From assembly GCA_021778315.1 (NCBI GenBank), contig JAJYCQ010000026.1, positions 1-25,200 on the forward strand: 25,200 nt of DNA. The letters run 5' to 3'. Source of the stretch: Acidobacteriota bacterium (lineage in GTDB: Bacteria > Acidobacteriota > Terriglobia > Terriglobales > Acidobacteriaceae). This document shows positions 7,470-15,133 of the stretch, piece by piece. A model generated the notes under the pieces. It was not told the origin of the DNA. It saw nothing but the letters and a program-made list of their open reading frames with translations, and ran no database searches. How positions within the stretch are numbered: position 1 is the stretch's first letter; the number at the start of each line of letters is the position of its first letter. Made by a program: the position numbers and the translations under genes.

Positions 7470-7530
7470 GCCTCCTTGGCGAAACTCCGCTCCTCTCTTC
7501 GCGCCCTTAGCGTCAAAGCTCTCCCCTAGC
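7470..7530. repeat. Dispersed repeat, copy B (downstream of tyrS)
   Basis: This is the partner of the repeat at 5956-6012. It reads CTTGGCGAAAC, then CTTCGCGCCC and TAGCGTCAAAG in the same order and spacing. The rest of the gap to 7705 is C-rich with no visible gene, apart from an AT-rich patch just before the ArsR start. Confidence 0.45.
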
Positions 7531-7680
7531 CCAGCCTCCCCCGGCCGGGCCCCAGCCCCATTAGCATTCCCAACCCCCCATTCACCCCCGCGCAACCCGA
7601 ACCCTCCCTCAGTCACGCCACTTGCAACCCAAGACCCCCCTCAGACGCACCCCAAACTAACACCTTCCCCCCCCAATATA

Positions 7681-7705
7681 TATTCGTATCTGCTAATATT
7701 CATAC
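7681..7705 (+). promoter_or_regulatory. AT-rich patch with TATTC(G/A)TA(T/C) direct repeat, possible ArsR operator/promoter
   Basis: An AT-rich island in otherwise C-rich DNA precedes the ArsR-type start codon. It contains TATTCGTAT (7681-7689) and TATTCATAC (7697-7705), spaced 16 nt apart. ArsR-family regulators usually autoregulate through AT-rich sites overlapping their promoters, so an operator here is plausible. No clear Shine-Dalgarno sequence is visible between it and ATG 7706. Confidence 0.35.
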
Positions 7706-8047
7706 ATGCAGGATTCTCTACGCCGCTTCAAGGCCGACATCTTCCAGGCCCTCGCCCACCCCACCCGCATCGCCATCCTCGAGCTCCTCGCCGACGGCGA
7801 ACTCTCCGCCGGAACCCTCATCGACAAGCTCAACATGGAGCAGGCCAACGTCTCCCAGCACCTCGCCGTCCTCCGCGCCAAGCACCTCGTCACCAACTGT
7901 AAGTCTGGCAATCAGGTGATTTACGCCGTCCGCGACCCCCTCATCAACCAGGTCCTCGCCCTCATGCGAACCTACTTCCACGCCCACCTCAAAGAGTCCC
8001 TCGGCATGCTCGACGAGATGGACAATCCGATTGCGAGGACCCGGTGA
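7706..8047 (+). CDS. ArsR-family winged-helix transcriptional regulator
   Basis: This is a 113-residue protein. Its N-terminal helix FQALAHPTRIAILELLADGE and recognition region AGTLIDKLNMEQANVSQHLAVLRAKHLV are a typical ArsR winged helix-turn-helix, followed by the wing SGNQVIYAVRDP. There is a single Cys (TNCKSG) and no ELCVCD metal-binding box, so it is probably not a classical arsenic/metal sensor. The stop codon TGA overlaps the GTG start of the SulP gene (GTGA), giving translational coupling. It therefore most likely controls that transporter and itself. The effector is unknown. ATG 7706 is the natural start at the edge of the AT-rich patch. Confidence 0.92.
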   Translation: MQDSLRRFKADIFQALAHPTRIAILELLADGELSAGTLIDKLNMEQANVSQHLAVLRAKHLVTNCKSGNQVIYAVRDPLINQVLALMRTYFHAHLKESLGMLDEMDNPIARTR

Positions 8048-9753
8048 CCCCCGCCCGCCAGTGGCTCCCAGCCTCCGTCCAGTGCCTCCGCCACTACAAC
8101 ACCCAACTCCTCACCCGCGACGTCATCGCCGGCCTCACCGTAGGCCTCATCGCCCTCCCTCTCGCCATGGCCTTCGCCATCGCCTCCGGAGTCCCACCGC
8201 AAGTTGGTCTCTACACTGCAGTTATCGCCGGCTTCATCATCTCCGCCTTAGGAGGATCCAGAACCCAGATCGGCGGCCCCACCGGAGCCTTCGTCATCAT
8301 CGTCGCCGGCATCGTCCTCAAGTTCGGAATGGGAGGCCTGGCCCTGGTCGGCATCATGGCCGGCGTCGTCCTGCTCTTCATGGGCCTCACCGGCCTCGGC
8401 TCAGCCGTCAAGTACATCCCCCGCCCCGTCACCATCGGCTTCACCAACGGCATCGCCCTCCTCATCGCCTCTACTCAGATCAAAGACTTCCTCGGCCTCA
8501 AAACCCCTCCCGTTCCCAGCGATTTCCTCTCCCGCCTCGAGATGCTCGCCCACTACGCCGGCACCGCCCACCTCGAGACCATCCTCGTCGGCACCATCTC
8601 CCTCGCCATCATCCTCTCCTGGCCCTACCTCACCCGCCGCATCCCCGGCACCATCGTCGCTCTCATCCTCGCCACCGCCGTCACCGTTCTCCTCCACCTG
8701 CATCTCGAAACCATCGGCACCAAGTTCGGAGGAATTCCCCGCGGCCTCCCCCACATCGCCCTTCCCAGCTTCCGAGGAGTCCGCCTCCTTCCCCTGCTCC
8801 CCTCCGCCTTCACCGTCGCCATGCTGGCCGCCGTAGAAAGCCTCCTCTCCGCCGTCGTCGCCGACGGAATGAGCGGAGACCATCACGACTCCAACATGGA
8901 ACTCATCGCGCAGGGACTCGCCAACATCGCCTCCCCGCTCTTCGGAGGAATGCCCGCCACCGGAGCCGTCGCCCGCACCGCCACCAACATCCGTTCCGGA
9001 GGAATCACCCCGGTCGCCGGCATCGTCCACGCCGCCACCCTCCTCCTCATTCTCCTCTTCGCCGCGCCGCTAGCCAGCTACGTCCCCCTCACCACCCTCG
9101 CCGCCGTCCTCTTCGTCGTCGCCTACAACATGAGCGAATGGCGAGAGATCGCCACCATCTTTCGCCTCTCCAAGACCGAGATCGCCGTCTGGTTCACCAC
9201 CTTCTCGCTCACCGTCTTCGCCGATCTCACCGTCGCCGTCGGAGTCGGTATGTCCCTCGCAGCGCTGCTTTACATTTACCGAGTAGCCGCCACCACCACC
9301 GTCGTTCCCGTCACCCGCGAGTACCTCGCCGATGGCCAGGCCCACATCCTCCAGGACAAGGAAATCCCCTCCAACGTCACCATCCTCCGCATCCACGGCC
9401 CCTTCCTCTTCGGCACCACCGAGAAGCTCGCCGAGGCCACACACGACCTCAAGCAGCTCGGCGACATCGTCATCCTTCGCCTCCGCAACATGACCGCCCT
9501 CGACGCCACCGGAATCCACGCCTTCGACCAGTTCCACTCCCGCCTCCAGAAGACCGGAAGAACTCTCCTCCTCTGCGGAGCCCGCGACCAACCCTGCGAC
9601 ATCCTCTCCGGCTCCGACTTCCTCGAGCACGTAGGCCCCCAAAACTTCCTCCCCGACGTGCAGGCTGCTCTCACCCGCGCCCGCGAGCTTCAAGGAAACT
9701 TCGAAGGAGTCGGCCCCGAGATCGCGCACGGCATGGCCCGCCAGTCCCTCTAG
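8044..9753 (+). CDS. SulP-family anion transporter with C-terminal STAS domain
   Basis: This is a 569-residue inner-membrane protein of the SLC26/SulP family, which transports sulfate, bicarbonate or dicarboxylates. The N-terminal signature DVIAGLTVGLIALPLAMAFAI is followed by GPTGAFVIIVAG and many hydrophobic segments through about residue 415. AAVESLLSAVVADGMSG and FGGMPATGAVARTATNIRSG are conserved SulP motifs. The cytoplasmic STAS domain covers roughly residues 435-555 (VTILRIHGPFLFGT, VILRLRNMTALDATGIHAF). The GTG start at 8044 overlaps the ArsR stop codon. The substrate cannot be read from the sequence, and no carbonic anhydrase or sulfate-assimilation gene is adjacent to help. Confidence 0.94.
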   Translation: MTPARQWLPASVQCLRHYNTQLLTRDVIAGLTVGLIALPLAMAFAIASGVPPQVGLYTAVIAGFIISALGGSRTQIGGPTGAFVIIVAGIVLKFGMGGLALVGIMAGVVLLFMGLTGLGSAVKYIPRPVTIGFTNGIALLIASTQIKDFLGLKTPPVPSDFLSRLEMLAHYAGTAHLETILVGTISLAIILSWPYLTRRIPGTIVALILATAVTVLLHLHLETIGTKFGGIPRGLPHIALPSFRGVRLLPLLPSAFTVAMLAAVESLLSAVVADGMSGDHHDSNMELIAQGLANIASPLFGGMPATGAVARTATNIRSGGITPVAGIVHAATLLLILLFAAPLASYVPLTTLAAVLFVVAYNMSEWREIATIFRLSKTEIAVWFTTFSLTVFADLTVAVGVGMSLAALLYIYRVAATTTVVPVTREYLADGQAHILQDKEIPSNVTILRIHGPFLFGTTEKLAEATHDLKQLGDIVILRLRNMTALDATGIHAFDQFHSRLQKTGRTLLLCGARDQPCDILSGSDFLEHVGPQNFLPDVQAALTRARELQGNFEGVGPEIAHGMARQSL

Positions 9754-9935
9754 CCACCTGGCATGAAATTCATGTAACCATTTTTGAATCAGTAGTTTAC
9801 AGGCATATCGCCAGCGCCGCGAAATGGCGACAACCATTTTGTTATCAGTTACTTACGTCTTACTTCATCACATCTGGCTCCCTCGACTCCACATCCTCGC
9901 TCGCCCGCCGCTTATTCGCTGTAGCATCACAGGGT

Positions 9936-11378
9936 ATGCCCCTCCACACGGCCAACATCATCGGCTCCGGACCCAATGGCCTCGCCGCGGCCATCACCCT
10001 CGCCCAGCGAGGAGTCGCCGTCACAGTCTACGAGCGCAACTCCCAGCTCGGCGGTGCCTGCTCCACCGCCGAAGTCACCCTCCCCGGCTTCCACCACGAT
10101 CTCGGCTCCTCCGCCTATCCCCTCGGCATCGCGTCGCCCTTCTTCAACTCCCTCCCGCTCGCCGATCACGGCCTCCGCTGGATCGCCCCACCCGCGCCCC
10201 TCGCCCACCCATTCGACGACGGCTCCGCCCTCACCCTCGAGCCCTCCCTCGAAGCCACCGCCGCGCAACTCGGCCCCCACGACAGCAAAGCCTGGCGCAG
10301 CCTCTTCGCCCCCTCCGTCCGCAACTGGCCCAGCCTCGTCGACGACTTCACCCAGCCTCTCCTCCGCCTTCCCACCCACCCTCTCGCGATGGCCCGCTTC
10401 GGCCTCCCCGCGCTGCTCCCCGCCCAACTCCTCGCCAACACCCTCTTCCGCGACGACCGCACCCGAGCCCTCTTCGCCGGGTGCGCCGCGCACTCCGTCC
10501 TCCCCCTCACCCACCTCTCCAGCGCCGCCACCGGCATCGTCCTCACCGCCGCCGCCCACACCACTGGCTGGCCCATCGCTGCCAGTTCCATCCCTGGAAC
10601 CCGCGGTGCCCAGTCCATCACCAACGCCCTCGCCAGCTACCTCCAATCCCTCGGCGGCCGCATCCTCCTCAACACCAACATCCACCAACTCAACGATCTC
10701 CCCGCCGCCGACGCCACCCTCTTCGACACCAGCGTCGACGCCCTCCAGCACATCGCCGGCTCCGCCCTCACCCCCTCCTACATCAACAGCCTCAGCCACT
10801 TCCGTCCCGGCCCCGGAATCTTCAAGCTCGACTTCGCCCTCAGCCGGCCCATCCCCTGGAGCTCCTCCGAATGCCTCCGTGCCGCCACCGTCCACCTCGG
10901 AGGAACCCTCCCCGAGATCGCCCGCTCCGAGCACGACGCCTTCTACGGCCGCCACAACCAGAACCCCTACGTCCTCCTCGTCCAGCCCAGCCTCTTCGAT
11001 CCCTCCCGTGCTCCCGAAGGCAAACACACCGCCTGGGCCTACTGCCACGTCCCCACCGGCTCTAACCTCGACCTCACCGACGTCATCGAGCGCCAGATCT
11101 CCCGCTTCGCCCCCGGCTTCCGCGACTGCATCCTCGCCCGCCGCGCCAGCAACGCCGAGGCCCTTGCCGCCTGGAACCCCAACCTCCTCGGCGGAGACGT
11201 CTCCGGTGGTGCCATGACCCTCCCCCAGCTCCTCTTCCGCCCCCCCCCCCGCGGCTACCGCACCAGCAACCCCTGCCTCTTCCTCTGCAGCTCCTCCACC
11301 TCGCCCGGAGGAGGAGTCCACGGCATGTGCGGCCACCAGGCCGCCCTCGCCGCCTATCGAGACCTCTCCCGCCCTTAA
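9936..11378 (+). CDS. NAD(P)/FAD-dependent oxidoreductase, phytoene-dehydrogenase-like
   Basis: This is a 480-residue flavoprotein of the CrtI/amine-oxidase-like superfamily. The N-terminal dinucleotide-binding motif GSGPNGLAAAITLAQRG (residues 10-26) is followed by Glu33 in VYERN and the LGGACST loop. The C-terminal FAD-contact segment GGGVHGMCGHQAA is intact. It resembles acidobacterial proteins annotated as phytoene desaturase-like; the substrate is unknown and no other carotenoid gene is adjacent. I chose ATG 9936 because the frame upstream is an antisense-like shadow of the SulP gene. An 11-base C homopolymer (11240-11250) lies within the coding sequence, encoding PPP. The ribosome-binding site is weak (AGGG). 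Confidence 0.9.
   Translation: MPLHTANIIGSGPNGLAAAITLAQRGVAVTVYERNSQLGGACSTAEVTLPGFHHDLGSSAYPLGIASPFFNSLPLADHGLRWIAPPAPLAHPFDDGSALTLEPSLEATAAQLGPHDSKAWRSLFAPSVRNWPSLVDDFTQPLLRLPTHPLAMARFGLPALLPAQLLANTLFRDDRTRALFAGCAAHSVLPLTHLSSAATGIVLTAAAHTTGWPIAASSIPGTRGAQSITNALASYLQSLGGRILLNTNIHQLNDLPAADATLFDTSVDALQHIAGSALTPSYINSLSHFRPGPGIFKLDFALSRPIPWSSSECLRAATVHLGGTLPEIARSEHDAFYGRHNQNPYVLLVQPSLFDPSRAPEGKHTAWAYCHVPTGSNLDLTDVIERQISRFAPGFRDCILARRASNAEALAAWNPNLLGGDVSGGAMTLPQLLFRPPPRGYRTSNPCLFLCSSSTSPGGGVHGMCGHQAALAAYRDLSRP
11240..11250 (+). repeat. Homopolymeric C tract (11 nt) within a coding sequence
   Basis: There is an uninterrupted run of 11 C in the FAD oxidoreductase gene. With the flanking bases it encodes Arg-Pro-Pro-Pro-Arg. 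Length changes would shift the frame and remove the last ~43 residues, including the C-terminal FAD-contact motif. Confidence 0.7.
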
Positions 11379-11462
11379 TCCCCGCTCCCCCATTGACGAC
11401 CGCCCCGTCAAACGAAACAATCGTTCTACCCAAATATCCCTCGCAACAGGAAAGGCTGCCCC

Positions 11463-12848
11463 TTGTCCCAGTTGACGCCCGCTCTCTCCCTCAACCCAAT
11501 CCCCGACGCAATCTCCGAGCCCCTCCCCACCTCCTCGCCCGACCCGGCCCCCGCTCGCTGGTCCCCCGCCACCCGCCTCGCCTTCCGCTTCGCCTTCTGC
11601 TACCTCCTGATCTACGCCCTCGGCTGCGGCAACGCCACCCTCTGGGAGGTCATCCCCTTCCACATCGGCGAGCACCTCAACGACTGGACCTCCTGGCCCT
11701 TCTTCCACGCCGCCCAGTGGCTCGGCCAGCACCTCTTCCACCTCACCGGCGTGGGCGCCAAGCTCCATGGCACTGGCTCCGGCGACACCATCCTCAACTG
11801 GATCGCCGTCGGCGTCATGCTCGCCGTCGCCACCCTCGCGACCATCATCTGGACAGCACTCGCCGAACTCCGCAGCCCCGCCCGCCGCGCCCTCGCCTAT
11901 CCCCGCCTCTTCTTTTGGTTCCGCCTCATCCTCCGCCTCACGCTCGGCGTCGCCATGGTCGGCTACGGCCTCGCCAAACTCTTTCCGCTCCAAATGTCGG
12001 CTCCCTCGCTCGCAGTCCTCAACGAGCCCCTCGGCAATACCTCCCCGATGACCATGCTCTGGACCCTCATCGGCCTCAATCCCGTCTACGAAATCATCTG
12101 CGGTGCCGCCGAAGTCTCCGCCGGCCTCCTCATCTTCTTCCGCCGCACCACTCTCCTCGGAGCCCTTCTCACCGCCTTCCTCACCACCAACATCGTCCTC
12201 TACAACTTCTGCTTCGACGTCCCCGTCAAGATCTACGCCGCCCACCTGCTCTTCATGTCCCTCGCCGTCGCCGCCCCTGACTTCCGCTCCCTCTTCCGCT
12301 TCTTCTTCCTCCACCTTCCCTCCGCGCCCATCGACGGCTGGACACGCCCGGCCCGCCGCTACGGCCTCCGCATCGAAACCGTCGCCACCGTCCTCGTCAT
12401 CCTCCTCGCCGTCGCTCCGCAGGCCGTCCAGTCACGAAATGTCTACGCCAAACAGCTCGCACGCGAGCGCAACCCCGCTCCCCTCACCGGCCAGTGGCAC
12501 CTGGCCTCCGCCACCAAACCCGTCCTCACCGGAGACGGCCTCCCCATGACCGACATCTTCCTCGAACCCAGCGGCCGCACCATGCTCCGCGACTCCGCCA
12601 CCGTCCTCTGGCGCGCCTATACCGAAGTCGACGACAAGAAGCACACCTTCCTCCTCGCCTCCGAGGTAGGCGACCCCGTCACCTACGCCCTGGCCCAACC
12701 CGACCCCACCCACCTCATCCTCACGCCCACCGGCAAGGATGCCAAAACCGCCGGAACCCTCACCCTCACCCGTGTCCCACTCCCCACCCACTACCCTCTC
12801 CTCGACCGCGGCTTCCACTTCGTCAACGAGTGGGGCCTCGAACGCTAA
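11463..12848 (+). CDS. DoxX-like multi-pass membrane protein with C-terminal soluble region
   Basis: This is a 461-residue protein with several hydrophobic segments: LAFRFAFCYLLIYALG, WIAVGVMLAVATLATIIWT, LILRLTLGVAMVGYGLAKLF, a GAAEVSAGLLIFF segment, LLGALLTAFLTTNIVLYNF and VATVLVILLAVAP. The region VAMVGYGLAKLFP through IYAAHLLFMSLAV is DoxX-like. About 140 C-terminal residues after the last membrane segment look soluble and beta-rich (LTGQWHLASATKP and onward). The function is unknown. The start appears to be TTG 11463, supported by AGGAAAGG 7 nt upstream. It follows the flavoenzyme by 84 nt, a space with two small inverted repeats (TTGACG/CGTCAA and AACGA/TCGTT). Transcription ends at the hairpin at 12880. 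Confidence 0.82.
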   Translation: MSQLTPALSLNPIPDAISEPLPTSSPDPAPARWSPATRLAFRFAFCYLLIYALGCGNATLWEVIPFHIGEHLNDWTSWPFFHAAQWLGQHLFHLTGVGAKLHGTGSGDTILNWIAVGVMLAVATLATIIWTALAELRSPARRALAYPRLFFWFRLILRLTLGVAMVGYGLAKLFPLQMSAPSLAVLNEPLGNTSPMTMLWTLIGLNPVYEIICGAAEVSAGLLIFFRRTTLLGALLTAFLTTNIVLYNFCFDVPVKIYAAHLLFMSLAVAAPDFRSLFRFFFLHLPSAPIDGWTRPARRYGLRIETVATVLVILLAVAPQAVQSRNVYAKQLARERNPAPLTGQWHLASATKPVLTGDGLPMTDIFLEPSGRTMLRDSATVLWRAYTEVDDKKHTFLLASEVGDPVTYALAQPDPTHLILTPTGKDAKTAGTLTLTRVPLPTHYPLLDRGFHFVNEWGLER

Positions 12849-12879
12849 ATGCCCGCGAATGAACTCCGCGCCACAAACA

Positions 12880-12909
12880 CCAACGCCTGCGATCTCTCGC
12901 AGGCGTTGG
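12880..12909. terminator. Bidirectional hairpin terminator between convergent genes
   Basis: A perfect 13-bp stem, CCAACGCCTGCGA / TCGCAGGCGTTGG, with a 4-nt TCTC loop lies between the ends of the membrane-protein gene (+) and infC (-). A T-containing stretch (TGTTTGTG) follows on the minus strand. A canonical long U-tract is missing. Confidence 0.75.
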
Positions 12910-12930
12910 CATTTGGAACAGGGGGAAAAC

Positions 12931-13578
12931 TTATGCGTTAGGAGCTTCCTGCACTTCCGCCTCAGGAACAACCACCGGTGCCGCAGCAGCAGCGGGGACA
13001 ACCGGCTTCACCTTGGGCGGAGCAGGAGGCATCTGGATCTCCGGCTTCTTCGTCGGAGCCAGGATCGCATGCAGCGTAGTGCCTTCCATGCGAGGCATGA
13101 ACTCCACCGTACCCGCCTCACCGATGTCCATGATCAGCCGATTGATAATCTTGTAGCCCAGGTCGCGATGCGCCATCTGCCGGCCCTTGAACCGCAGACT
13201 CGCCTTCACCTTGTCGCCATCGCCCAGGAACCGGACCGCCTGGTTCTTCTTGGTCTGGTAGTCGTGCTCGTCCACCGTGACCGAGAACTTCACCTCTTTG
13301 ATAACAATGACCTTCTGCTTCTTGCGAGCAGCCCGGTCGCTCTTGTCCTTCTCATACAAATACTTGCCATAGTCCTGAATCTTGCAGACCGGAGGAGTAG
13401 CATTCGGAGAAATTTCAACGAGATCCAGCATCTTCTCGCGGGCCATCTTCAGGGCCTCGAACGGAGCCATCACGCCTAGCTGCTCGCCGTTCTCGTCGAT
13501 GACGCGTACTTCGCGCGCTCGAATGCGTTCGTTGGTGCGGATAAATGATTTGACGGAGCGTTTATCTAACGGTGGAAT
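12931..13578 (-). CDS. infC: Translation initiation factor IF-3 (AUU start codon)
   Basis: IF-3 binds the 30S subunit and checks initiation codons. The core is unmistakable: FIRTNERIRAREVRVIDENG at the N-terminus, GVMAPFEALKMAREKMLDLV, PPVCKIQDYGKYLYEKDK, and a C-terminal domain with FLGDGDKVKASLRFKGRQM. The frame is open upstream of the first ATG/GTG (13473) with clear family homology, so a start there would remove the N-terminal domain's beginning. No ATG, GTG or TTG exists in this extension before a TGA stop. ATT at 13578-13576 lies 6 nt after GGAGG, exactly where the family N-terminus begins, giving 215 residues. AUU initiation is known for E. coli infC and underlies its autoregulation. 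The Pro/Ala-rich C-terminal tail (~40 residues) is an extension. rpmI and rplT are not downstream. Confidence 0.93.
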   Translation of the reverse strand: MPPLDKRSVKSFIRTNERIRAREVRVIDENGEQLGVMAPFEALKMAREKMLDLVEISPNATPPVCKIQDYGKYLYEKDKSDRAARKKQKVIVIKEVKFSVTVDEHDYQTKKNQAVRFLGDGDKVKASLRFKGRQMAHRDLGYKIINRLIMDIGEAGTVEFMPRMEGTTLHAILAPTKKPEIQMPPAPPKVKPVVPAAAAAPVVVPEAEVQEAPNA

Positions 13579-13738
13579 ATTCAGCCTCCACGGCCCGCTC
13601 TCTCAGCGGCCATGTTTTCAGGGATTGTTGGTCATCAGCACGATTACAGCAGAAACCGAAGCACTCGCGAGTATAGCACCCGCAGAACAACAACTCGTTT
13701 GCCATAAGATGCATTTGCTGGGCACCACGGCCCAACAT
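13562..13738 (-). CDS. Possible 58-residue leader ORF overlapping the infC start
   Basis: ATG 13738 is preceded by GGAGG with a 7-nt spacer. The frame runs 58 codons to TAA at 13562, overlapping the infC start by 17 nt in another frame. The peptide has five Cys within residues ~19-31 (FCGCYTRECFGFCC). I recognise no family, and codon use is not the C/G-ending pattern of neighbouring genes, so it may be chance. If translated, it could couple with infC. A TATAAT box directly abuts the GGAGG, so transcripts from that box might lack the site. Confidence 0.25.
   Translation of the reverse strand: MLGRGAQQMHLMANELLFCGCYTRECFGFCCNRADDQQSLKTWPLRERAVEAEYSTVR
13585..13589 (-). promoter_or_regulatory. 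Shine-Dalgarno GGAGG setting the infC AUU start
   Basis: On the minus strand GGAGG is followed by six bases (CTGAAT) and then ATT. It is the only strong ribosome-binding site in the infC leader that is in register with the conserved N-terminus, so it decides the start codon. A partly paired GGCCGCT/AGCGGGCC segment lies just upstream and might form a hairpin. Confidence 0.65.
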
Positions 13739-13750
13739 CGAACTTCCTCC

Positions 13751-13756
13751 ATTATA
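13751..13756 (-). promoter_or_regulatory. Candidate -10 box (TATAAT) for infC
   Basis: There is a perfect TATAAT on the minus strand, about 170 nt upstream of the infC start codon. I found no convincing -35 hexamer at 16-18 nt. A second weaker candidate, TATACT, occurs about 80 nt downstream, near 13673. Confidence 0.35.
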
Positions 13757-13876
13757 GCGGTTTGAACCAGTACTCCTGCCGCATTTTTCAGCGCTTTCGC
13801 CACTCTCCCTTTCTCCGTCCTCCCAATTCCGAACCGCCTAACCCTCCGATTACACTGGTCTCTGGCCCCCGAACCC

Positions 13877-15133
13877 ATGTCCACCCTCCAGATCCTCAGC
13901 TCGCTGATCGCGATCGCCGCCCTCTTCGGCTGGATCAGCTCCCGCTGGCTCAAGCTCCCCCTCACCGTCGGCTGCGTCCTCCTCACCGTCCTTTCCTCCC
14001 TGCTGCTCGAGGCCATCAGCGCCCGAGCCCCCAGCCTCCACTCCTGGGCCACCCAGCTCGTCTACCAGATCGACTTCGAAGCCCTCATCCTCCATGGAAT
14101 GCTCCCAATGCTCCTCTTCGCCGGGGCCTTCCTTCTCGACCTTGAGTACGTCGTCCACGAGCGCCTCGTCATCTCCCTCCTCTCCGTCCTCGGCACCCTT
14201 CTCTCCACCGCCGCCGTCGCCGCCCTCATGTGGCTCGCACTCTCCGCCCTCGGCATGCATCCCCACTGGCTCGCCTGCTTCTTCTTCGGCGCGCTCATCT
14301 CCCCAACCGACCCCATCGCCGTTCTCGAAATGCTCAAGCGAGTCGGAGCCCCCAAGCATCTCCGGGCCCAGCTCGCCGGCGAATCCCTCTTCAACGACGG
14401 CATCGGCGCCGTCGTCTTCCTCACCCTCCTCGGAGCCTCCCGCGGCACCACCCCCACCGCCATCCACATCGGCTGGGTGCTCCTCCTGCAAGTCGGAGGA
14501 GGAGTCCTTCTCGGCATCCTCGCCGCCCGCCTCACCTCCCTCCTCATGCAGCTCGTACCCTCCTACCAGGTCGAGATCCTCCTCACCCTCTCACTCGCTC
14601 TCGGAGGCTACGCTCTCTCCGAAACCCTCCATCTCTCCGCTCCCCTCGAAGCCGTCGTCGCCGGCATCGCCCTCCGCCAGTTCAACCGCACACACGCCCA
14701 CCACGCCATCTCGCACGAAAACATCGACCACTTCTGGGAGGTCATCGACGAACTCCAGAACGCCGTCCTCTTCGTCCTCCTTGGCCTCGAAGTCCTCTCC
14801 ATCGCCTTCACCCGCCAGGTCTTCGCCTCCGGCTTCATCGCCATTGCCGTTGTCCTCGCCGTCCGCTTCGCCGTCGTCGCCCTCGTCCTCGGAGCCATCC
14901 AGGCCTTCCGCCAGCAGCACCGCAGCTCCATCGCCGCCCTCAGCTGGGGAGGCCTCCGCGGTGGCCTCGGCCTCGCCCTCGCCTTCGCCGTTCCCTTCTC
15001 CGCCGCCACCCGCTGGATCCTCCCCACCACCTACATCGTCGTCGTCTTCTCCATCGTCGTTCAGGGCTGGTCCATGGACCTCTTCCTCCGCAAGTTCCGC
15101 CCAGCCCCCCGCCCCACCCAGGCTCCGCACTAA
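13877..15133 (+). CDS. Cation/proton antiporter, CPA1 (NhaP-like) family
   Basis: This is a 418-residue inner-membrane antiporter that exchanges Na+ or K+ for H+. There are about 12 hydrophobic segments. The CPA1 signature SPTDPIAVLEMLKRVG (Asp145) and GESLFNDGIGAVVF (Asn173-Asp174) carry the ion-binding residues. WGGLRGGLGLALAF near the C-terminus is also conserved, and its Arg is functionally important in the family. There is no long cytoplasmic C-terminal domain, so it is a minimal form. ATG 13877 follows a short upstream region shared with the divergent infC promoter. I see no partner genes, so ion specificity remains open. Confidence 0.93.
   Translation: MSTLQILSSLIAIAALFGWISSRWLKLPLTVGCVLLTVLSSLLLEAISARAPSLHSWATQLVYQIDFEALILHGMLPMLLFAGAFLLDLEYVVHERLVISLLSVLGTLLSTAAVAALMWLALSALGMHPHWLACFFFGALISPTDPIAVLEMLKRVGAPKHLRAQLAGESLFNDGIGAVVFLTLLGASRGTTPTAIHIGWVLLLQVGGGVLLGILAARLTSLLMQLVPSYQVEILLTLSLALGGYALSETLHLSAPLEAVVAGIALRQFNRTHAHHAISHENIDHFWEVIDELQNAVLFVLLGLEVLSIAFTRQVFASGFIAIAVVLAVRFAVVALVLGAIQAFRQQHRSSIAALSWGGLRGGLGLALAFAVPFSAATRWILPTTYIVVVFSIVVQGWSMDLFLRKFRPAPRPTQAPH

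Noticed and set aside
9766..9840. CATGAAATTCATG palindrome and CGCCA/TGGCG arms after the SulP gene, considered as an operator or terminator
   Set aside because: Both are short, lack a U-tract or clear promoter context, and are expected by chance at this length.
8031..9935. Open frame extending the FAD oxidoreductase upstream by more than 600 codons
   Set aside because: It overlaps the SulP gene in another frame and reads as Pro/Arg/His low complexity; the flavoprotein's dinucleotide motif begins right after ATG 9936.
9927..12314. Very long open frame on the minus strand (795 codons)
   Set aside because: It is antisense to two well-supported plus-strand genes, its product is extreme Gly/Glu/Val low complexity, and it results from C-ending codons in the real genes.
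13618..14052. Minus-strand open frame upstream of infC
   Set aside because: It overlaps the antiporter start region and does not resemble a known protein; the shorter frame with a ribosome-binding site at 13738 was kept only as a weak candidate.
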